A stretch of DNA of 41,781 bases from Thermoplasmata archaeon (GTDB lineage: Archaea > Thermoplasmatota > Thermoplasmata > UBA10834). The notes under the pieces are model-generated. The model ran no database searches, was not told the origin of the DNA, and was given only the letters and a program-made list of their open reading frames with translations. Position numbers and translations under genes: made by a program. Of the stretch, positions 8,610-17,234 are shown in pieces; the stretch's first letter is position 1; every line of letters starts with the position of its first letter. The stretch spans positions 1-41,781 of the forward strand of contig JALOTQ010000003.1 in NCBI GenBank assembly GCA_025457815.1, written 5' to 3'.

Positions 8610-9586
8610 TTTTCCACCGGGACCTTCTTTCCGGACCTGATCGACTCCATCGCGGCCTCTGCGATCTTGAGCGTCTGGAGGGCGTTCTCGCCGGAGACGA
8701 GCGGTTCCTTCCCGGACTTGACGGAGGACATGAAGTCGTCCAGCTCGCGTCTGAGCGGCTCCTCCTTCTTCAGAGCTATCCGCCTCATGTCGAACTCGAT
8801 AGGCACGTTGTAGAGGTTCCCGCCCTCGACGGGCTTGAAGGATGACGAGCAGACCAGCGCCGCCTGGTCCATGTAGTCCATCTCCACGAAGTTCCTGCTG
8901 CATGTGAGCGCCAGCTTGCGGACCTTCATGGGGGTCAGCCAGTTGACTTCGACGAAGCCTGTCATGCCCCCTTCGAAATCGATGAGGATGTTCGCGTGGT
9001 CCTCGTGCTTCATGCCCTTGCCCTGGCCCCCGAGGGCGTACACAGAGATCGCACGCCGGCCCACGATATACTGGACCACGTCGATGTCGTGCACACCTAG
9101 GTCCATGACGACGCCGATGTCCCTTACCCTGGAAGGCATCGACGACACTCGCCTCGTCGCTGCAGTGATGATCTCGCCGAACTCCCCCGCCTGAAGGCTC
9201 TGCTTCGCGAACGCGACGACCGGGTTGTACCTCTCCGTGAAGCCGCCTGCAAGTACGACCTTGTTCTTCTTGGCCAGCTCGATCAGTCCCTTGAGGGTTC
9301 TCGAGCTGCCCGTCATAGGCTTCTCCAGCAGGACGTGCTTCCCGGCGGAGATGGCCTCGGAGGCGATGCGCTCGTGGGTGTTCGTGGGCGTGACCACGAC
9401 AACTGCGTCCACGCCGCTCCGAATCAGCTCGCCGTGGTCGAGGTAGTGCTTCACGCCGTACTTCTGCGCGACCTTCCCGGCGGCATCCGGCGACACGTCG
9501 GCCACGCACGCGAGGACTCCCTTCTCGGCCAGGATGCGCGCATGGTTCTGGCCCATGGAGCCGACGCCGATAACACCGACCCGCAT
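8606..9586 (-). CDS. Gfo/Idh/MocA-family oxidoreductase
   Basis: 326 residues. N-terminal Rossmann fold with GVIGVGSMGQNH (residues 4-15), VVVVTPTNTH around 62-71, and the family EKP motif (LLEKPMTG, about 90). The C-terminal domain has DLGVHDIDVV with the conserved His/Asp. Members oxidise or reduce sugars and sugar nucleotides with NAD(P); the WlbA-type UDP-GlcNAc(A) 3-dehydrogenase is a good candidate given the neighbours. A TATA-like ATTAATACC (minus strand, near 9608-9616) lies about 26 bases before the ATG, suggesting a leaderless transcript. First gene of a two-gene operon with the epimerase. Confidence 0.85.
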   Translation of the reverse strand: MRVGVIGVGSMGQNHARILAEKGVLACVADVSPDAAGKVAQKYGVKHYLDHGELIRSGVDAVVVVTPTNTHERIASEAISAGKHVLLEKPMTGSSRTLKGLIELAKKNKVVLAGGFTERYNPVVAFAKQSLQAGEFGEIITAATRRVSSMPSRVRDIGVVMDLGVHDIDVVQYIVGRRAISVYALGGQGKGMKHEDHANILIDFEGGMTGFVEVNWLTPMKVRKLALTCSRNFVEMDYMDQAALVCSSSFKPVEGGNLYNVPIEFDMRRIALKKEEPLRRELDDFMSSVKSGKEPLVSGENALQTLKIAEAAMESIRSGKKVPVEK

Positions 9587-9685
9587 GCGTGCGCAATGAA
9601 CGTTAGCGGTATTAATCCTTGGCTCCTCGTGCCCCGCATGAAAGGCTTATTATCGGCCTGGGCCATGCGCTCCGATGGTGGCGAC

Positions 9686-9865
9686 ATGAAGAGAAAGCTC
9701 ATGGACATCCTAGCATGCCCCGTGTGCAAGTTCCATCCCCTCGAGCTGAACGTGAAGAAGGAGGACGAGAAGGAGGTCCTTGAGGGGACCATCAGGTGTC
9801 CCAAGTGCAGCGTGGACTACCCCATCGAGGACGGCATACCGAACATGCTGCCGCCAGAGAAGTGA
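9686..9865 (+). CDS. Trm112-family zinc-ribbon protein
   Basis: 59-residue protein with MDILACPVCK near the start and IRCPKCSVDYPIEDGIPNML at the end, the classic Trm112/YcaR arrangement. Eukaryotic and archaeal Trm112 proteins bind and activate several methyltransferases acting on tRNA, rRNA and release factor. The zinc site here is CxxC...CxxC, as in archaeal forms. ATG 9686 fits the family N terminus; an upstream in-frame ATG at 9665 is less likely. A TATA-like TTATTATC sits near 9647-9654. Monocistronic. Confidence 0.85.
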   Translation: MKRKLMDILACPVCKFHPLELNVKKEDEKEVLEGTIRCPKCSVDYPIEDGIPNMLPPEK

Positions 9866-10012
9866 GCCTCCAGAGCCGGCCACTAGGACGAATTCTGTAC
9901 AGTGCACATAGCACAAAGAAGTACGTTGCCGACGGTCCCGTGCAACACATTGATATCTAGGATGCCCCGTTCAAGTTGAGCCGGCCATACGGTCCGGACC
10001 AGGGTGAGCCAG

Positions 10013-11581
10013 ATGAAGGTGCTCGTCGCGGACGACATATCGAAGAACGGCGTGGAGCTGCTCAAGGCCCAGGGGTACCAGGTGGATGTCAGGACGGGCC
10101 TCAGGGAGGACGAGCTAGCCAAGGCCATCAAGGACTACGACGTTCTGCTCGTCAGGAGCGCCACGAAGGCCACCCGGAAGGTCATCGAGGCCTCGAAGCT
10201 CAAGGTCATAGGAAGGGCCGGGATCGGCGTGGACAACATCGACGTCGAGGCCGCCACCGAGCGGGGCGTGCTCGTCATGAACGCGCCCTCGGGGAACGTC
10301 ATCTCGACAGCTGAGCTCACCATCGGCATGATATTCGCTCTTGCGCGGAGGATCCCGCAGGCGGACGCCTCCATGAAGAAGGGCGAGTGGAAGCGGAAGG
10401 AGATGAAGGGCGCGCAGGTCCAGGGCAAGACCCTGGGCATAATCGGCCTGGGCAGGGTGGGCGCCGAGGTCGCGAAGAGGGCGCAGGCGCTTGGCATGTT
10501 GGTGATCGCCTATGACCCGCTGGTCTCGCCCGAGGTGGGCGCGAGGCTGCACGTGAGACTGATGTCCCTGGACAAGCTCCTCGAAGTGTCGGACTTCATC
10601 ACGCTCCACACGCCCCTGAGCGCGCAGACGAAGGACCTGCTGGGCAAGAACCAGCTGGCGTCCATGAAGAAGTCCGCGATGCTGATCAACTGCGCCCGAG
10701 GAGGGGTCGTGAACGAGGACGCCCTCTACGAGGCGCTGTCCCAGAACAAGATCGCCGGGGCCGCGGTGGACGTGTTCGTGAACGAGCCACCGGCAGGTTC
10801 GAAGCTCCTCACGCTCCCGACCATCGTGCTCACGCCTCACCTGGGCGCGACCACGGCGGAGGCCCAGGAGGAGGTCGGCTCGGAGATAGCGGAGCAGGTC
10901 ATCGCCTACCTCAGGGACAACGTCATCAAGAACGCGGTCAACATGCCCGCGAAGCTCGACCCCGAGCTGGTGCCGTACATGCCCCTGGCAGAGAAGCTCG
11001 GCACGTTCACCTCCCAGCTGGGCAAGACCAGCGCGGGCAGGATAGAGATACAGTGCCTCGGGGAGCTCTCGAAGAAGGACACGAGCATCATCACCGCGAG
11101 CGTCATCACGGGCCTCCTGAAGCCGCTCTCGGAGGAGTTCAACGTCAACTACATCAACGCCTTCGCGATGGCCAAGGCCAGAGGCATCGAGATAGTCTCG
11201 TCCACGTCCGACGAGTCGGGCAGGTTCTCGAACCTCATACGGGTCTCCCTGCAGACGAACGGCGACAAGGTCTCGACCGCGGGCACGCTGATGCCCGACA
11301 GGGGCGCGAGGATCGTGGAAATAGACGGCAACCCCGTGGACATCGTCCCCGAGGGGCACTTCCTGCTCATCGCGCACATGGACAAGCCGGGCATGATCGG
11401 CAAGGTCGGGACGATCCTGGGGGACAGCGACATCAACGTCGCGAGCATGGAGGTCGCGAGGGCAAGGGCGAGAGGGCCCGCGATGATGATTCTCGAGATA
11501 GACGACGACCTGCCAATCGAGGTCCTCCGCAAGGTCCGGCAGATAAAGGACCTGACGTCCGCCATCGCGATAAAACTGTGA
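10013..11581 (+). CDS. serA: D-3-phosphoglycerate dehydrogenase
   Basis: First step of the phosphorylated serine pathway: 3-phosphoglycerate to 3-phosphohydroxypyruvate with NAD. 522 residues, the long type with an intervening (ASB) domain and a C-terminal ACT domain (HMDKPGMIGKVGTILG, about 445-460). The catalytic triad is visible: Arg in NCARGGVV, Glu in VDVFVNEPP, His in LTPHLGATT. The NAD-binding loop is GIIGLGRVGAEVA. The frame also opens at GTG 10004, but AGGGTGA (10001-10007) is better placed as the ribosome site for ATG 10013. The ACT domain suggests serine feedback. Confidence 0.93.
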   Translation: MKVLVADDISKNGVELLKAQGYQVDVRTGLREDELAKAIKDYDVLLVRSATKATRKVIEASKLKVIGRAGIGVDNIDVEAATERGVLVMNAPSGNVISTAELTIGMIFALARRIPQADASMKKGEWKRKEMKGAQVQGKTLGIIGLGRVGAEVAKRAQALGMLVIAYDPLVSPEVGARLHVRLMSLDKLLEVSDFITLHTPLSAQTKDLLGKNQLASMKKSAMLINCARGGVVNEDALYEALSQNKIAGAAVDVFVNEPPAGSKLLTLPTIVLTPHLGATTAEAQEEVGSEIAEQVIAYLRDNVIKNAVNMPAKLDPELVPYMPLAEKLGTFTSQLGKTSAGRIEIQCLGELSKKDTSIITASVITGLLKPLSEEFNVNYINAFAMAKARGIEIVSSTSDESGRFSNLIRVSLQTNGDKVSTAGTLMPDRGARIVEIDGNPVDIVPEGHFLLIAHMDKPGMIGKVGTILGDSDINVASMEVARARARGPAMMILEIDDDLPIEVLRKVRQIKDLTSAIAIKL

Positions 11582-11639
11582 GGAGCAAGATTAATCTCTT
11601 CCGAGTATATCGCACAGGACGAAGGGGCTTGACTCGACA

Positions 11640-12188
11640 GTGGCCATCAGGATAGAGATCAGGGATGCAACCGCGAAGGACCTCCCGGCGGTCGCGGACC
11701 TCTGGGAGATGCTCGCGAAGCATCACGAGAAGCTCTCCCCGCACTTCTCGCTCGCGTGGGACGGCAAGCGCAAGTGGGCCAAATACCTCAAGAAGAAGTT
11801 CTCCGAGATCAGCACGAAGCTGATCGTCGCCGAGGAGGACGGCAGGCTCGTCGGGTTCATGCTCTGCATGCTCTCGCCGAACGCCCCCGTGTACAAGGAG
11901 CGGAAGATCGGCGTGGTCTCGGACGTCTACGTGCTCGAGGAGCGGCGCATGAAGGGCGTGGGCAGGGAGATGCTCAACTTCGCCGTCAAGTGGTTCAAGA
12001 AGAACAGGGTGAAGACCGTCCAGCTGTTCGTGGCCCACGACAACATGGCCGCCAGGGCCGTCTGGCGCCAGCTGGGGTTCGAGCCGTTCATGATCTACAA
12101 GAGGCTGGACCTCGACAGGCTCGAGGAGAAGGCGTCTCCGCTGAGGAAGAGGACCATAATCAGGAGAAAGAAGAAGGTCCGGAACTGA
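11640..12188 (+). CDS. GNAT-family N-acetyltransferase
   Basis: 182-residue GCN5-related acetyltransferase. The acetyl-CoA site is VSDVYVLEERRMKGVGREML (about 97-116), with the RxxGxG/A loop. The downstream FVAHDNMAARAVWRQLGFEPF block (about 132-152) is the usual C-terminal motif. The tail is strongly basic (KRTIIRRKKKVR), which may contact RNA or ribosomes (inference). The substrate is unknown. GTG start at 11640; a TATA-like GAGTATATCG lies near 11603-11612, so the leader is short. Converges with aspartate aminotransferase, stop to stop 27 bases apart. Confidence 0.85.
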   Translation: MAIRIEIRDATAKDLPAVADLWEMLAKHHEKLSPHFSLAWDGKRKWAKYLKKKFSEISTKLIVAEEDGRLVGFMLCMLSPNAPVYKERKIGVVSDVYVLEERRMKGVGREMLNFAVKWFKKNRVKTVQLFVAHDNMAARAVWRQLGFEPFMIYKRLDLDRLEEKASPLRKRTIIRRKKKVRN

Positions 12189-12215
12189 AGGCGGTCCGAA
12201 CGCCCCTGATCACGC

Positions 12216-13367
12216 CTATTCGAGGACCTTCCTGATCCGCTCCAGACCATCCTCGATGTTCTTCTTGCCCGTGGCGTATGAGATCCTCAGGTGCTTCTCG
12301 CCCGCCTTTCCGAACGAGGCGCCTCCGGTCAGCGCGACCTCGGCCTTGTCCATGAGGTACAGGGCCATCTCCTCGGAGTTCATCTTGCCCTCGTACTTCG
12401 GGAAAACGTAGAACGCGCCCTTCGGGGTGTCGCAGCTGAACGACGGAATGTCCTTCATGAGCTTCATGACGAGGTTCCTGCGCTCCTCGAACTCCTTGAC
12501 CATCATCTGCACGGGCTCCTGTGGCCCCGTGAGGGCTGCGAGCGCTCCGTACTGCGCGAACGAGACAGCGTGCGTGATCGAGTGCTGCTGTATCTTGTTG
12601 ATGCCCTTGAATATCGGCTTCGGGGCGATCAGCCAGCCCATCCTCCAACCCGTCATGGCGTAGGTCTTCGAGAAGCCGCTTATGGTGATCGTCCGGTCCA
12701 TCATCCCGGGCTCGGCCGCGATCGAGTAGTGCTTCAGGCCGTCGAATATGATCTTCTCGTAGACCTCGTCCGAGAGCACGAGCAGGTTGTGGTCCTTGGC
12801 GAGGTCCGCCAGCCCCTTGATGTCCTCCTTCGTCTCGACCGCGCCGCACGGGTTGGACGGCGAGTTGAACAGGATCATCCTCGTCTTGGGAGTTATCTTC
12901 TCGGCCACCTTCTCCGGGAGGAATCTGAACTGGTCCTCGTCAGAGGCGGTGACGGGCACGGCCTTCCCTCCGGCCAGCTGCACGCACGGCTCGTATGTGA
13001 CCCACGCGGGGTCGGGCATGATCACCTCGTCGCCCTCGTTGACCGTGGCCATGATCGTCTCGAATATGGCCTGCTTTGTGGGCGTGATGAGCACGTTCGA
13101 CGGCTCGCACGGTATGCCATTGTCATCCTTCGCCCTCTTCGCGATGGCCTCCCTGAGCGGCATCAGCCCGGGAGCGTCGAGATACCTCGTCTTGCCCTCG
13201 TCGAGCGCCTTCTTGGCGGCCTCTACGATGTGCTTCGGGGTGTCGAAGTCGGGCTCACCGACCGTGAAGGAGATGATCTTCTTCCCCTCGGCCTTCTTCT
13301 GCCCGGCCAGTTCTTTCATCTTCATCGTGCCAGATTCCTGGACCCTCTTGACTCTCTCCGCTATCAT
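12216..13367 (-). CDS. Class I aspartate/aromatic aminotransferase
   Basis: PLP aminotransferase of the archaeal AspC type, interconverting aspartate and 2-oxoglutarate with oxaloacetate and glutamate (aromatic amino acids are possible). SFTVGEPDFDTP near the N terminus; PDPAWVTYEP; NSPSNPCG; LSDEVYE; the PLP lysine in SGFSKTYAMTGWRMGW (Lys234 from this start); and the substrate arginine region LRISYA near the end. The frame is open to 13448, but a TATA-like TTTATA (minus strand, 13401-13406) places transcription near 13378, so ATG 13367 (MIAERVKRVQ) gives the normal 383 residues. Divergent from the HypE-like gene. Confidence 0.9.
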   Translation of the reverse strand: MIAERVKRVQESGTMKMKELAGQKKAEGKKIISFTVGEPDFDTPKHIVEAAKKALDEGKTRYLDAPGLMPLREAIAKRAKDDNGIPCEPSNVLITPTKQAIFETIMATVNEGDEVIMPDPAWVTYEPCVQLAGGKAVPVTASDEDQFRFLPEKVAEKITPKTRMILFNSPSNPCGAVETKEDIKGLADLAKDHNLLVLSDEVYEKIIFDGLKHYSIAAEPGMMDRTITISGFSKTYAMTGWRMGWLIAPKPIFKGINKIQQHSITHAVSFAQYGALAALTGPQEPVQMMVKEFEERRNLVMKLMKDIPSFSCDTPKGAFYVFPKYEGKMNSEEMALYLMDKAEVALTGGASFGKAGEKHLRISYATGKKNIEDGLERIRKVLE

Positions 13368-13481
13368 CTGAACCGCCAGGCCGGTGAAGCGCATGACCAA
13401 TATAAAGCATTGGTGTCCAACTTTTGTCATAGTGTCGGGCTTGAACAAACACTATTAGGGTCGGAATCAGTTCGACGCAGC

Positions 13482-14483
13482 ATGGCCCTGAAGAGCGGCA
13501 AACTGCCCCCTGAGCTTCTCAAGAAGCTCATCAAGAAGTATCCGGGAGGCCGGGACCGCCGCGTCCTGCTCGGCCCGTCGCTTGGGGAGGACGCCGCCGT
13601 CGTCAAGCTGGGGCGGCACCTCCTGGTCCTCAAGACGGACCCCGTCACCTACGCGTCCGACCTGATAGGCTGGTACGCCGTCAATGTCAACGCGAACGAC
13701 GTCGTCACCAGGGGAGCGACTCCGGCCTGGTTCCAGGCCGCGGTGCTTCTGCCCGTTGGCTCGGACGAGAGCCTTGCGGAGGACATCTTCAAGCAGATCT
13801 CCAAGGCCGCGCAGGAGCTTGACGTGGCGGTAACGGGCGGACACACTGAGGTCACGCCTGGCATCGACCGGCCCATCGTGGTCGGCGACATGCACGGAGT
13901 CGTTGAGGAGGACCTTGTGCGCACATCCGGCGCGAAGCCGGGGAACGCGCTCGTCATGACCAAGTGCGCCGGCATCGAGGGCACCGCTGCGATCGCACGC
14001 GAGAGGCGGAAGGAGCTCCTCGAGGTCTACGACGAGGCCTTCGTCAACCGCGCGGCGAGATACCTGTTCAAGCCCGGCCTGTCCGTCGTGCGCGAGGCGA
14101 GGATCGCGCTGAGCTTCTGCGTCACGAGCATGCACGACCCGACCGAGGGAGGCGTCGCCATGGGCGTCCAGGAGATGGCAGAGGCCTCGGGCAGCTCGGT
14201 CGAGCTTCTAACCGACGAGGTGATCGTGCGGAAGGAGACAAGGGCGATATGCGCGAAGTACGGTCTGAACCCGCTCGGCCTCCTGGGCTCCGGGGCCTTG
14301 CTGGCGGCCTTCAAGCCTGAAGACGCGGAGAGATACGTGTCCGTCGTGCACAGGGTCGGGATAGACGCCGCGATCGTGGGCAGGATCGTCGCGGGAAAGA
14401 ACAGGTCGAAGGCGGTGTCCCGCGGAGGGACTACTCCGCTTTCTTTTTCGGAGCGCGACGAGGTTTTGAAGGTTTTGCAGTAG
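13482..14483 (+). CDS. HypE/AIR-synthase-related protein without the HypE C-terminal cysteine
   Basis: 333 residues of the PurM/HypE/ThiL/SelD superfamily (ATP-dependent AIR synthase fold). GPSLGEDAAVV near residue 29, DVVTRGATPAW around 76, and TGGHTEV followed by VVGDMHG around 118-133 match family N- and C-domain motifs; HDPTEGGVAMGVQEMA is the C-domain loop. True HypE ends in a PRxC cysteine that becomes a thiocyanate during NiFe-hydrogenase maturation; here the chain ends EVLKVLQ, so it is probably not a hydrogenase maturase. Start ATG 13482; a TATA-like ACTATTAGG lies ~28 bases upstream. Its 3' end overlaps the convergent nep1 gene by 53 bases. Confidence 0.8.
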   Translation: MALKSGKLPPELLKKLIKKYPGGRDRRVLLGPSLGEDAAVVKLGRHLLVLKTDPVTYASDLIGWYAVNVNANDVVTRGATPAWFQAAVLLPVGSDESLAEDIFKQISKAAQELDVAVTGGHTEVTPGIDRPIVVGDMHGVVEEDLVRTSGAKPGNALVMTKCAGIEGTAAIARERRKELLEVYDEAFVNRAARYLFKPGLSVVREARIALSFCVTSMHDPTEGGVAMGVQEMAEASGSSVELLTDEVIVRKETRAICAKYGLNPLGLLGSGALLAAFKPEDAERYVSVVHRVGIDAAIVGRIVAGKNRSKAVSRGGTTPLSFSERDEVLKVLQ

Positions 14484-15174
14484 CCTTGGGCGCAGGCTGC
14501 TTCGCGGCGTACTCGATGGCGGACAGCACCTTCGAGGTCACCGTCCACACCTTCATCTGCCTCGGCCCGAGCGACAGCTTGTCGTGCTTGAACTTGCTCA
14601 TGTCGGACTTGAAATCCCCTTTGGGGAACCCGCCGATGATGACGACCACCCGCTCCGCCTTGCTGGGGGCGAACTTCTCGACGATGTCCGCCTGCTCCCC
14701 GCCCGGGGTCAGGACGACGACCTCGTCCGGCTTGAGGGCGTTCACGAGCACGTCAAGCGGCACTCCCTGCCTGAGCTCCAGCAGGGCGTTCTCCCGGCTG
14801 GGCACGACATGCTGCTCGTACAGGGACTCTATGAGGCCAACGAATCTCAGGTAGTGCGGCGGGAGCCTCGTCTCGGGCTTGACCGCGATGACATCGTTGT
14901 TCCTGGTGTGGACGAACACCCTGAGCTTGCCCTCGGCCGAGAGGTCCGAGTCCATGCACAGCATCAGGAAGTAATGCGTCAGGTCCGGGCGTCCCCTGCG
15001 CTCCGACTCCGGCAGCTTGTTGAACGCCGGGTGGTGGTGGGAGGCGTCCAGGAGTATCTTCTCCGGGGCCTTGCCTCTCGCGCGCGCGTTGTTGGTCACA
15101 CATCTCTCCTTGACGATCTCCGGGGGCACGAGCTCCAGCTCTGAATCGCCTAGTATGAAGAAATACTGCGTCAC
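14431..15174 (-). CDS. nep1: rRNA pseudouridine N1-methyltransferase Nep1 (Emg1)
   Basis: SPOUT-class methyltransferase that methylates a conserved pseudouridine of small-subunit rRNA (helix 35) and assists 30S assembly. Matches archaeal Nep1: ILGDSELELVP at the N terminus, RARGKAPEKILLDASHHH, ERRGRPDLTHYFL, FVHTRNNDVIAV, ETRLPPHYLRFVGL, and the knot region VVVIIGGFPKGDF. 247 residues; the last ~25 are a basic Lys/Pro/Ala tail beyond the fold. GTG start at 15174 overlaps the upstream PurP stop (GTGA), so the two are co-translated. The tail coding region overlaps the convergent HypE-like gene. Confidence 0.92.
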   Translation of the reverse strand: MTQYFFILGDSELELVPPEIVKERCVTNNARARGKAPEKILLDASHHHPAFNKLPESERRGRPDLTHYFLMLCMDSDLSAEGKLRVFVHTRNNDVIAVKPETRLPPHYLRFVGLIESLYEQHVVPSRENALLELRQGVPLDVLVNALKPDEVVVLTPGGEQADIVEKFAPSKAERVVVIIGGFPKGDFKSDMSKFKHDKLSLGPRQMKVWTVTSKVLSAIEYAAKQPAPKATAKPSKPRRAPKKKAE

Positions 15175-16241
15175 GTGAGTACCTCTGTGAGCTTGTTGTT
15201 GTCCTTCGCGTACTTGATCTCCTGTGCGATGCGCCTGCCCGTGGACACGCCGGGCTCTATCAGGTCCGAGTACGGGGAGCCCGATATGAACGGGTTCGTG
15301 CCTGCGACGATCCTCGATGATATCTCGAACACCTTCACGTTCAGGTTGTCGGTGACGATGCACTCCAGGCAGAACGGGCCTATCATGCCTCCGAACAATT
15401 CGAGGGATTTCTCGACGGCCCTCTCGCCCATCTCCAGGAACTTCGGCAGGAGGGATTCCCTCACGACCACGGGCACATTGCCCGTGACCACGAACGTCGG
15501 GTAGTGGCCGAGCTTCTTCAGCTCCTCGAGCGCCCCCAGCTTGTATATCTCGTCGATGTTGGACTCGTCTCTCCTGTCCACGCTGAGCATCTCGAGCACG
15601 CCCTTGCTGAGCCTGTACCCTTCGGTCCTGATCGGCGAGTAGAAGTAGTGAATGTAGTACCTGGTGCCCAGGATGTACTCCTGGATGGAGAACTTCTGCG
15701 AATGGTCTATCCCGAGCTTGAAGTCCGGGTAGTCCTTCGCGATGAAGAACCCGCGGCCGCCCTTTGCGCCGTCGTACTTGACGAGCACGGGCCTGTCTAT
15801 CAGTTTCGGGTCGTCTATCTTGTGCGGCATCTCGAGCCCGGCGCCGCTGAGCCAGACCCGCTCCTTCTCCCTGTCGCTCTCCCAGTCGAGGACATGCCTG
15901 TTGCCGAAGGTAGGCACCGCGATCTCCACGAAGTTCTTCGGGGTCATGTACTCGACGAACGATCCGTGCGGTATCAGGATGACATTCTTCTCGATGAGCT
16001 CGTCGGCCCTGTCGAGCAGATGCGAGTACGAGTCCACATAGAAGAACTCGTCCGGCTTCCCCCTCGGGAAGGCGTCGTAGAACTTGGTCTTCTGTCCGAT
16101 GGCGATGCCGAGTGTCTTGAACCCCTCCTTGCGGGCACCGTCGAAGATCTGGAGCGAGGTGTGGGAACACGCGGTCGCTATGACGAGGTTCTTCTTGTCA
16201 TAGCCCTGGATGATCTTGTTGATAGATTCCTGGGAGACCAT
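15171..16241 (-). CDS. purP: FAICAR synthetase PurP (ATP-grasp)
   Basis: Archaeal purine synthesis enzyme that uses formate and ATP to formylate AICAR to FAICAR, without folate. 356 residues, family length. N-terminal VIATACSHTSLQIFDGA, ATP-grasp body with VLVKYDGAKGGRGFFIAKDY, IQEYILGTRYYIHYFYSP, FGGMIGPFCLEC, and VFEISSRIVAGTNPF near the end match PurP. The frame opens at 16355, but TTTAAAT (minus strand, 16265-16272) sits 27 bases before ATG 16241, indicating a leaderless start there. Operon with nep1. Confidence 0.93.
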   Translation of the reverse strand: MVSQESINKIIQGYDKKNLVIATACSHTSLQIFDGARKEGFKTLGIAIGQKTKFYDAFPRGKPDEFFYVDSYSHLLDRADELIEKNVILIPHGSFVEYMTPKNFVEIAVPTFGNRHVLDWESDREKERVWLSGAGLEMPHKIDDPKLIDRPVLVKYDGAKGGRGFFIAKDYPDFKLGIDHSQKFSIQEYILGTRYYIHYFYSPIRTEGYRLSKGVLEMLSVDRRDESNIDEIYKLGALEELKKLGHYPTFVVTGNVPVVVRESLLPKFLEMGERAVEKSLELFGGMIGPFCLECIVTDNLNVKVFEISSRIVAGTNPFISGSPYSDLIEPGVSTGRRIAQEIKYAKDNNKLTEVLT

Positions 16242-16264
16242 TGCTGGCAATATTCGATTGTCTG

Positions 16265-16272
16265 ATTTAAAC
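16265..16272 (-). promoter_or_regulatory. TATA box of the purP-nep1 operon
   Basis: GTTTAAAT on the minus strand, centred about 27 bases upstream of ATG 16241. This spacing puts the transcription start at or next to the start codon and decides the purP start over upstream in-frame codons. Confidence 0.65.
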
Positions 16273-16332
16273 ATTCCCCCCAGAGTTGCCGGAGGTGTAA
16301 GCGGCCCGCCGGCCTCAGCTGGCACCCCTGGA

Positions 16333-17091
16333 CTACCGCTTCGCGGGCCTGACAAGCAGCTGGTTCCGACGCCGCTCAGGGCTGGTGTACGGGCACACCT
16401 TCTGGCAGACCGTGCACATGACGTGGGCGTTCGGGGTGAGCTGAACCTCGACCTTGCGCCTGATCCTCTCGAGCTCCCTCGGGGGGTTGTCCCGCTCGCT
16501 CACATCGATCAGGCACCTCTCGGGCGTCAGCACGTGGGGCTTGATGGCCTTCGTCGGGCACGCCCGGACGCATCTCGTGCACCTTCCACAGAGATCCTTG
16601 GAGAACGGCTTGTCTATAGGCATCTCAGCGTCCGTGACGACCGCTTCGAGCCTAAGCCATAGCCCGTGCTTCGGGGACAGCACCATGGAGTTCTTCGCGT
16701 AGGCGCCGATCCCCGCGAGTATCGCGAGGCGTTTCAGCGGGACGAGCCAGTGAGCCGGGGCGGCCCTGTAGCCGCTCTCCCGGAGTATCTTGATGACCTC
16801 TCTCCGCATCCCCAGGAGCGGGTTGTACCCCGGATAGTCCCAGGACTTCTCCCCGCGCCGGATGGCGATCTCGTCCGCATCGTCGACGGACTTGATCGCG
16901 AATACCACGACGGTCTTCGCCTCCGGCATCGACTCGCGTATCTTCACGGACCACCTGTTCACTATCGAGCCGACCTTGATCGTCTCGAGCGCGTCGGCCT
17001 CGTCCACGGACGCTATCCCGAAGGCGGCCGCACCGCGCCTGGTACAGGCATCATTCAAGAGAGCTCTGAGATCCGGTTTCCGCCTGGCCAT
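16333..17091 (-). CDS. QueG-like double 4Fe-4S cluster protein
   Basis: 252 residues related to the epoxyqueuosine reductase/reductive dehalogenase iron-sulfur family. N-terminal GAAAFGIASVDEAD resembles the QueG opening. IGAYAKNSMVLSPKHGLWLRL is the core strand block. Two 4Fe-4S motifs follow: CGRCTRCVRACP (about 167-178) and CTVCQKVCPY (about 226-235), the latter sharing ligands in ferredoxin style. Lacks the HEAT-repeat C-terminal part of bacterial QueG. Whether it binds cobalamin or acts on queuosine is unknown; archaea use archaeosine, so another reduction is likely (inference). GAGGAAAGG just before ATG 17091 is a good ribosome site. Confidence 0.8.
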   Translation of the reverse strand: MARRKPDLRALLNDACTRRGAAAFGIASVDEADALETIKVGSIVNRWSVKIRESMPEAKTVVVFAIKSVDDADEIAIRRGEKSWDYPGYNPLLGMRREVIKILRESGYRAAPAHWLVPLKRLAILAGIGAYAKNSMVLSPKHGLWLRLEAVVTDAEMPIDKPFSKDLCGRCTRCVRACPTKAIKPHVLTPERCLIDVSERDNPPRELERIRRKVEVQLTPNAHVMCTVCQKVCPYTSPERRRNQLLVRPAKR

Positions 17092-17205
17092 CCTTTCCTC
17101 TCCTGTCCGAGGATAGTGAATCCATGATATTGAATGCTACCATCGCCCGAACGAACGTCTTCGCGCAAGGGCCCCCTGCAACCATTAAATCAATGCAGTC
17201 CCTCC

Positions 17206-17227
17206 CCGGTCCCAAGAAAGGGACCGG
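17206..17227. promoter_or_regulatory. Perfect inverted repeat over the MFS-gene transcription start
   Basis: CCGGTCCC, six-base spacer AAGAAA, GGGACCGG. It ends 7 bases before ATG 17235. A TATA-like CATTAAAT at 17183-17190 predicts transcription starting near 17212, inside the repeat, so this could be an operator for a repressor of the transporter gene, or an RNA hairpin covering its ribosome-binding region. Confidence 0.5.
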
Positions 17228-17234
17228 ACGAGCC

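Noticed and set aside
8610-9596. Open frame continuing the epimerase upstream (628 codons in total)
   Set aside because: It is the shadow of the MocA-like gene in another frame, with Arg/Gly-rich nonsense composition; the epimerase starts at GTG 8609.
12291-13481. Open frame upstream of the HypE-like gene on the plus strand
   Set aside because: Antisense shadow of aspartate aminotransferase; family motifs begin only at ATG 13482.
15175-16170. Open frame upstream of nep1
   Set aside because: Shadow of purP in another frame; Nep1 motifs begin at GTG 15174.
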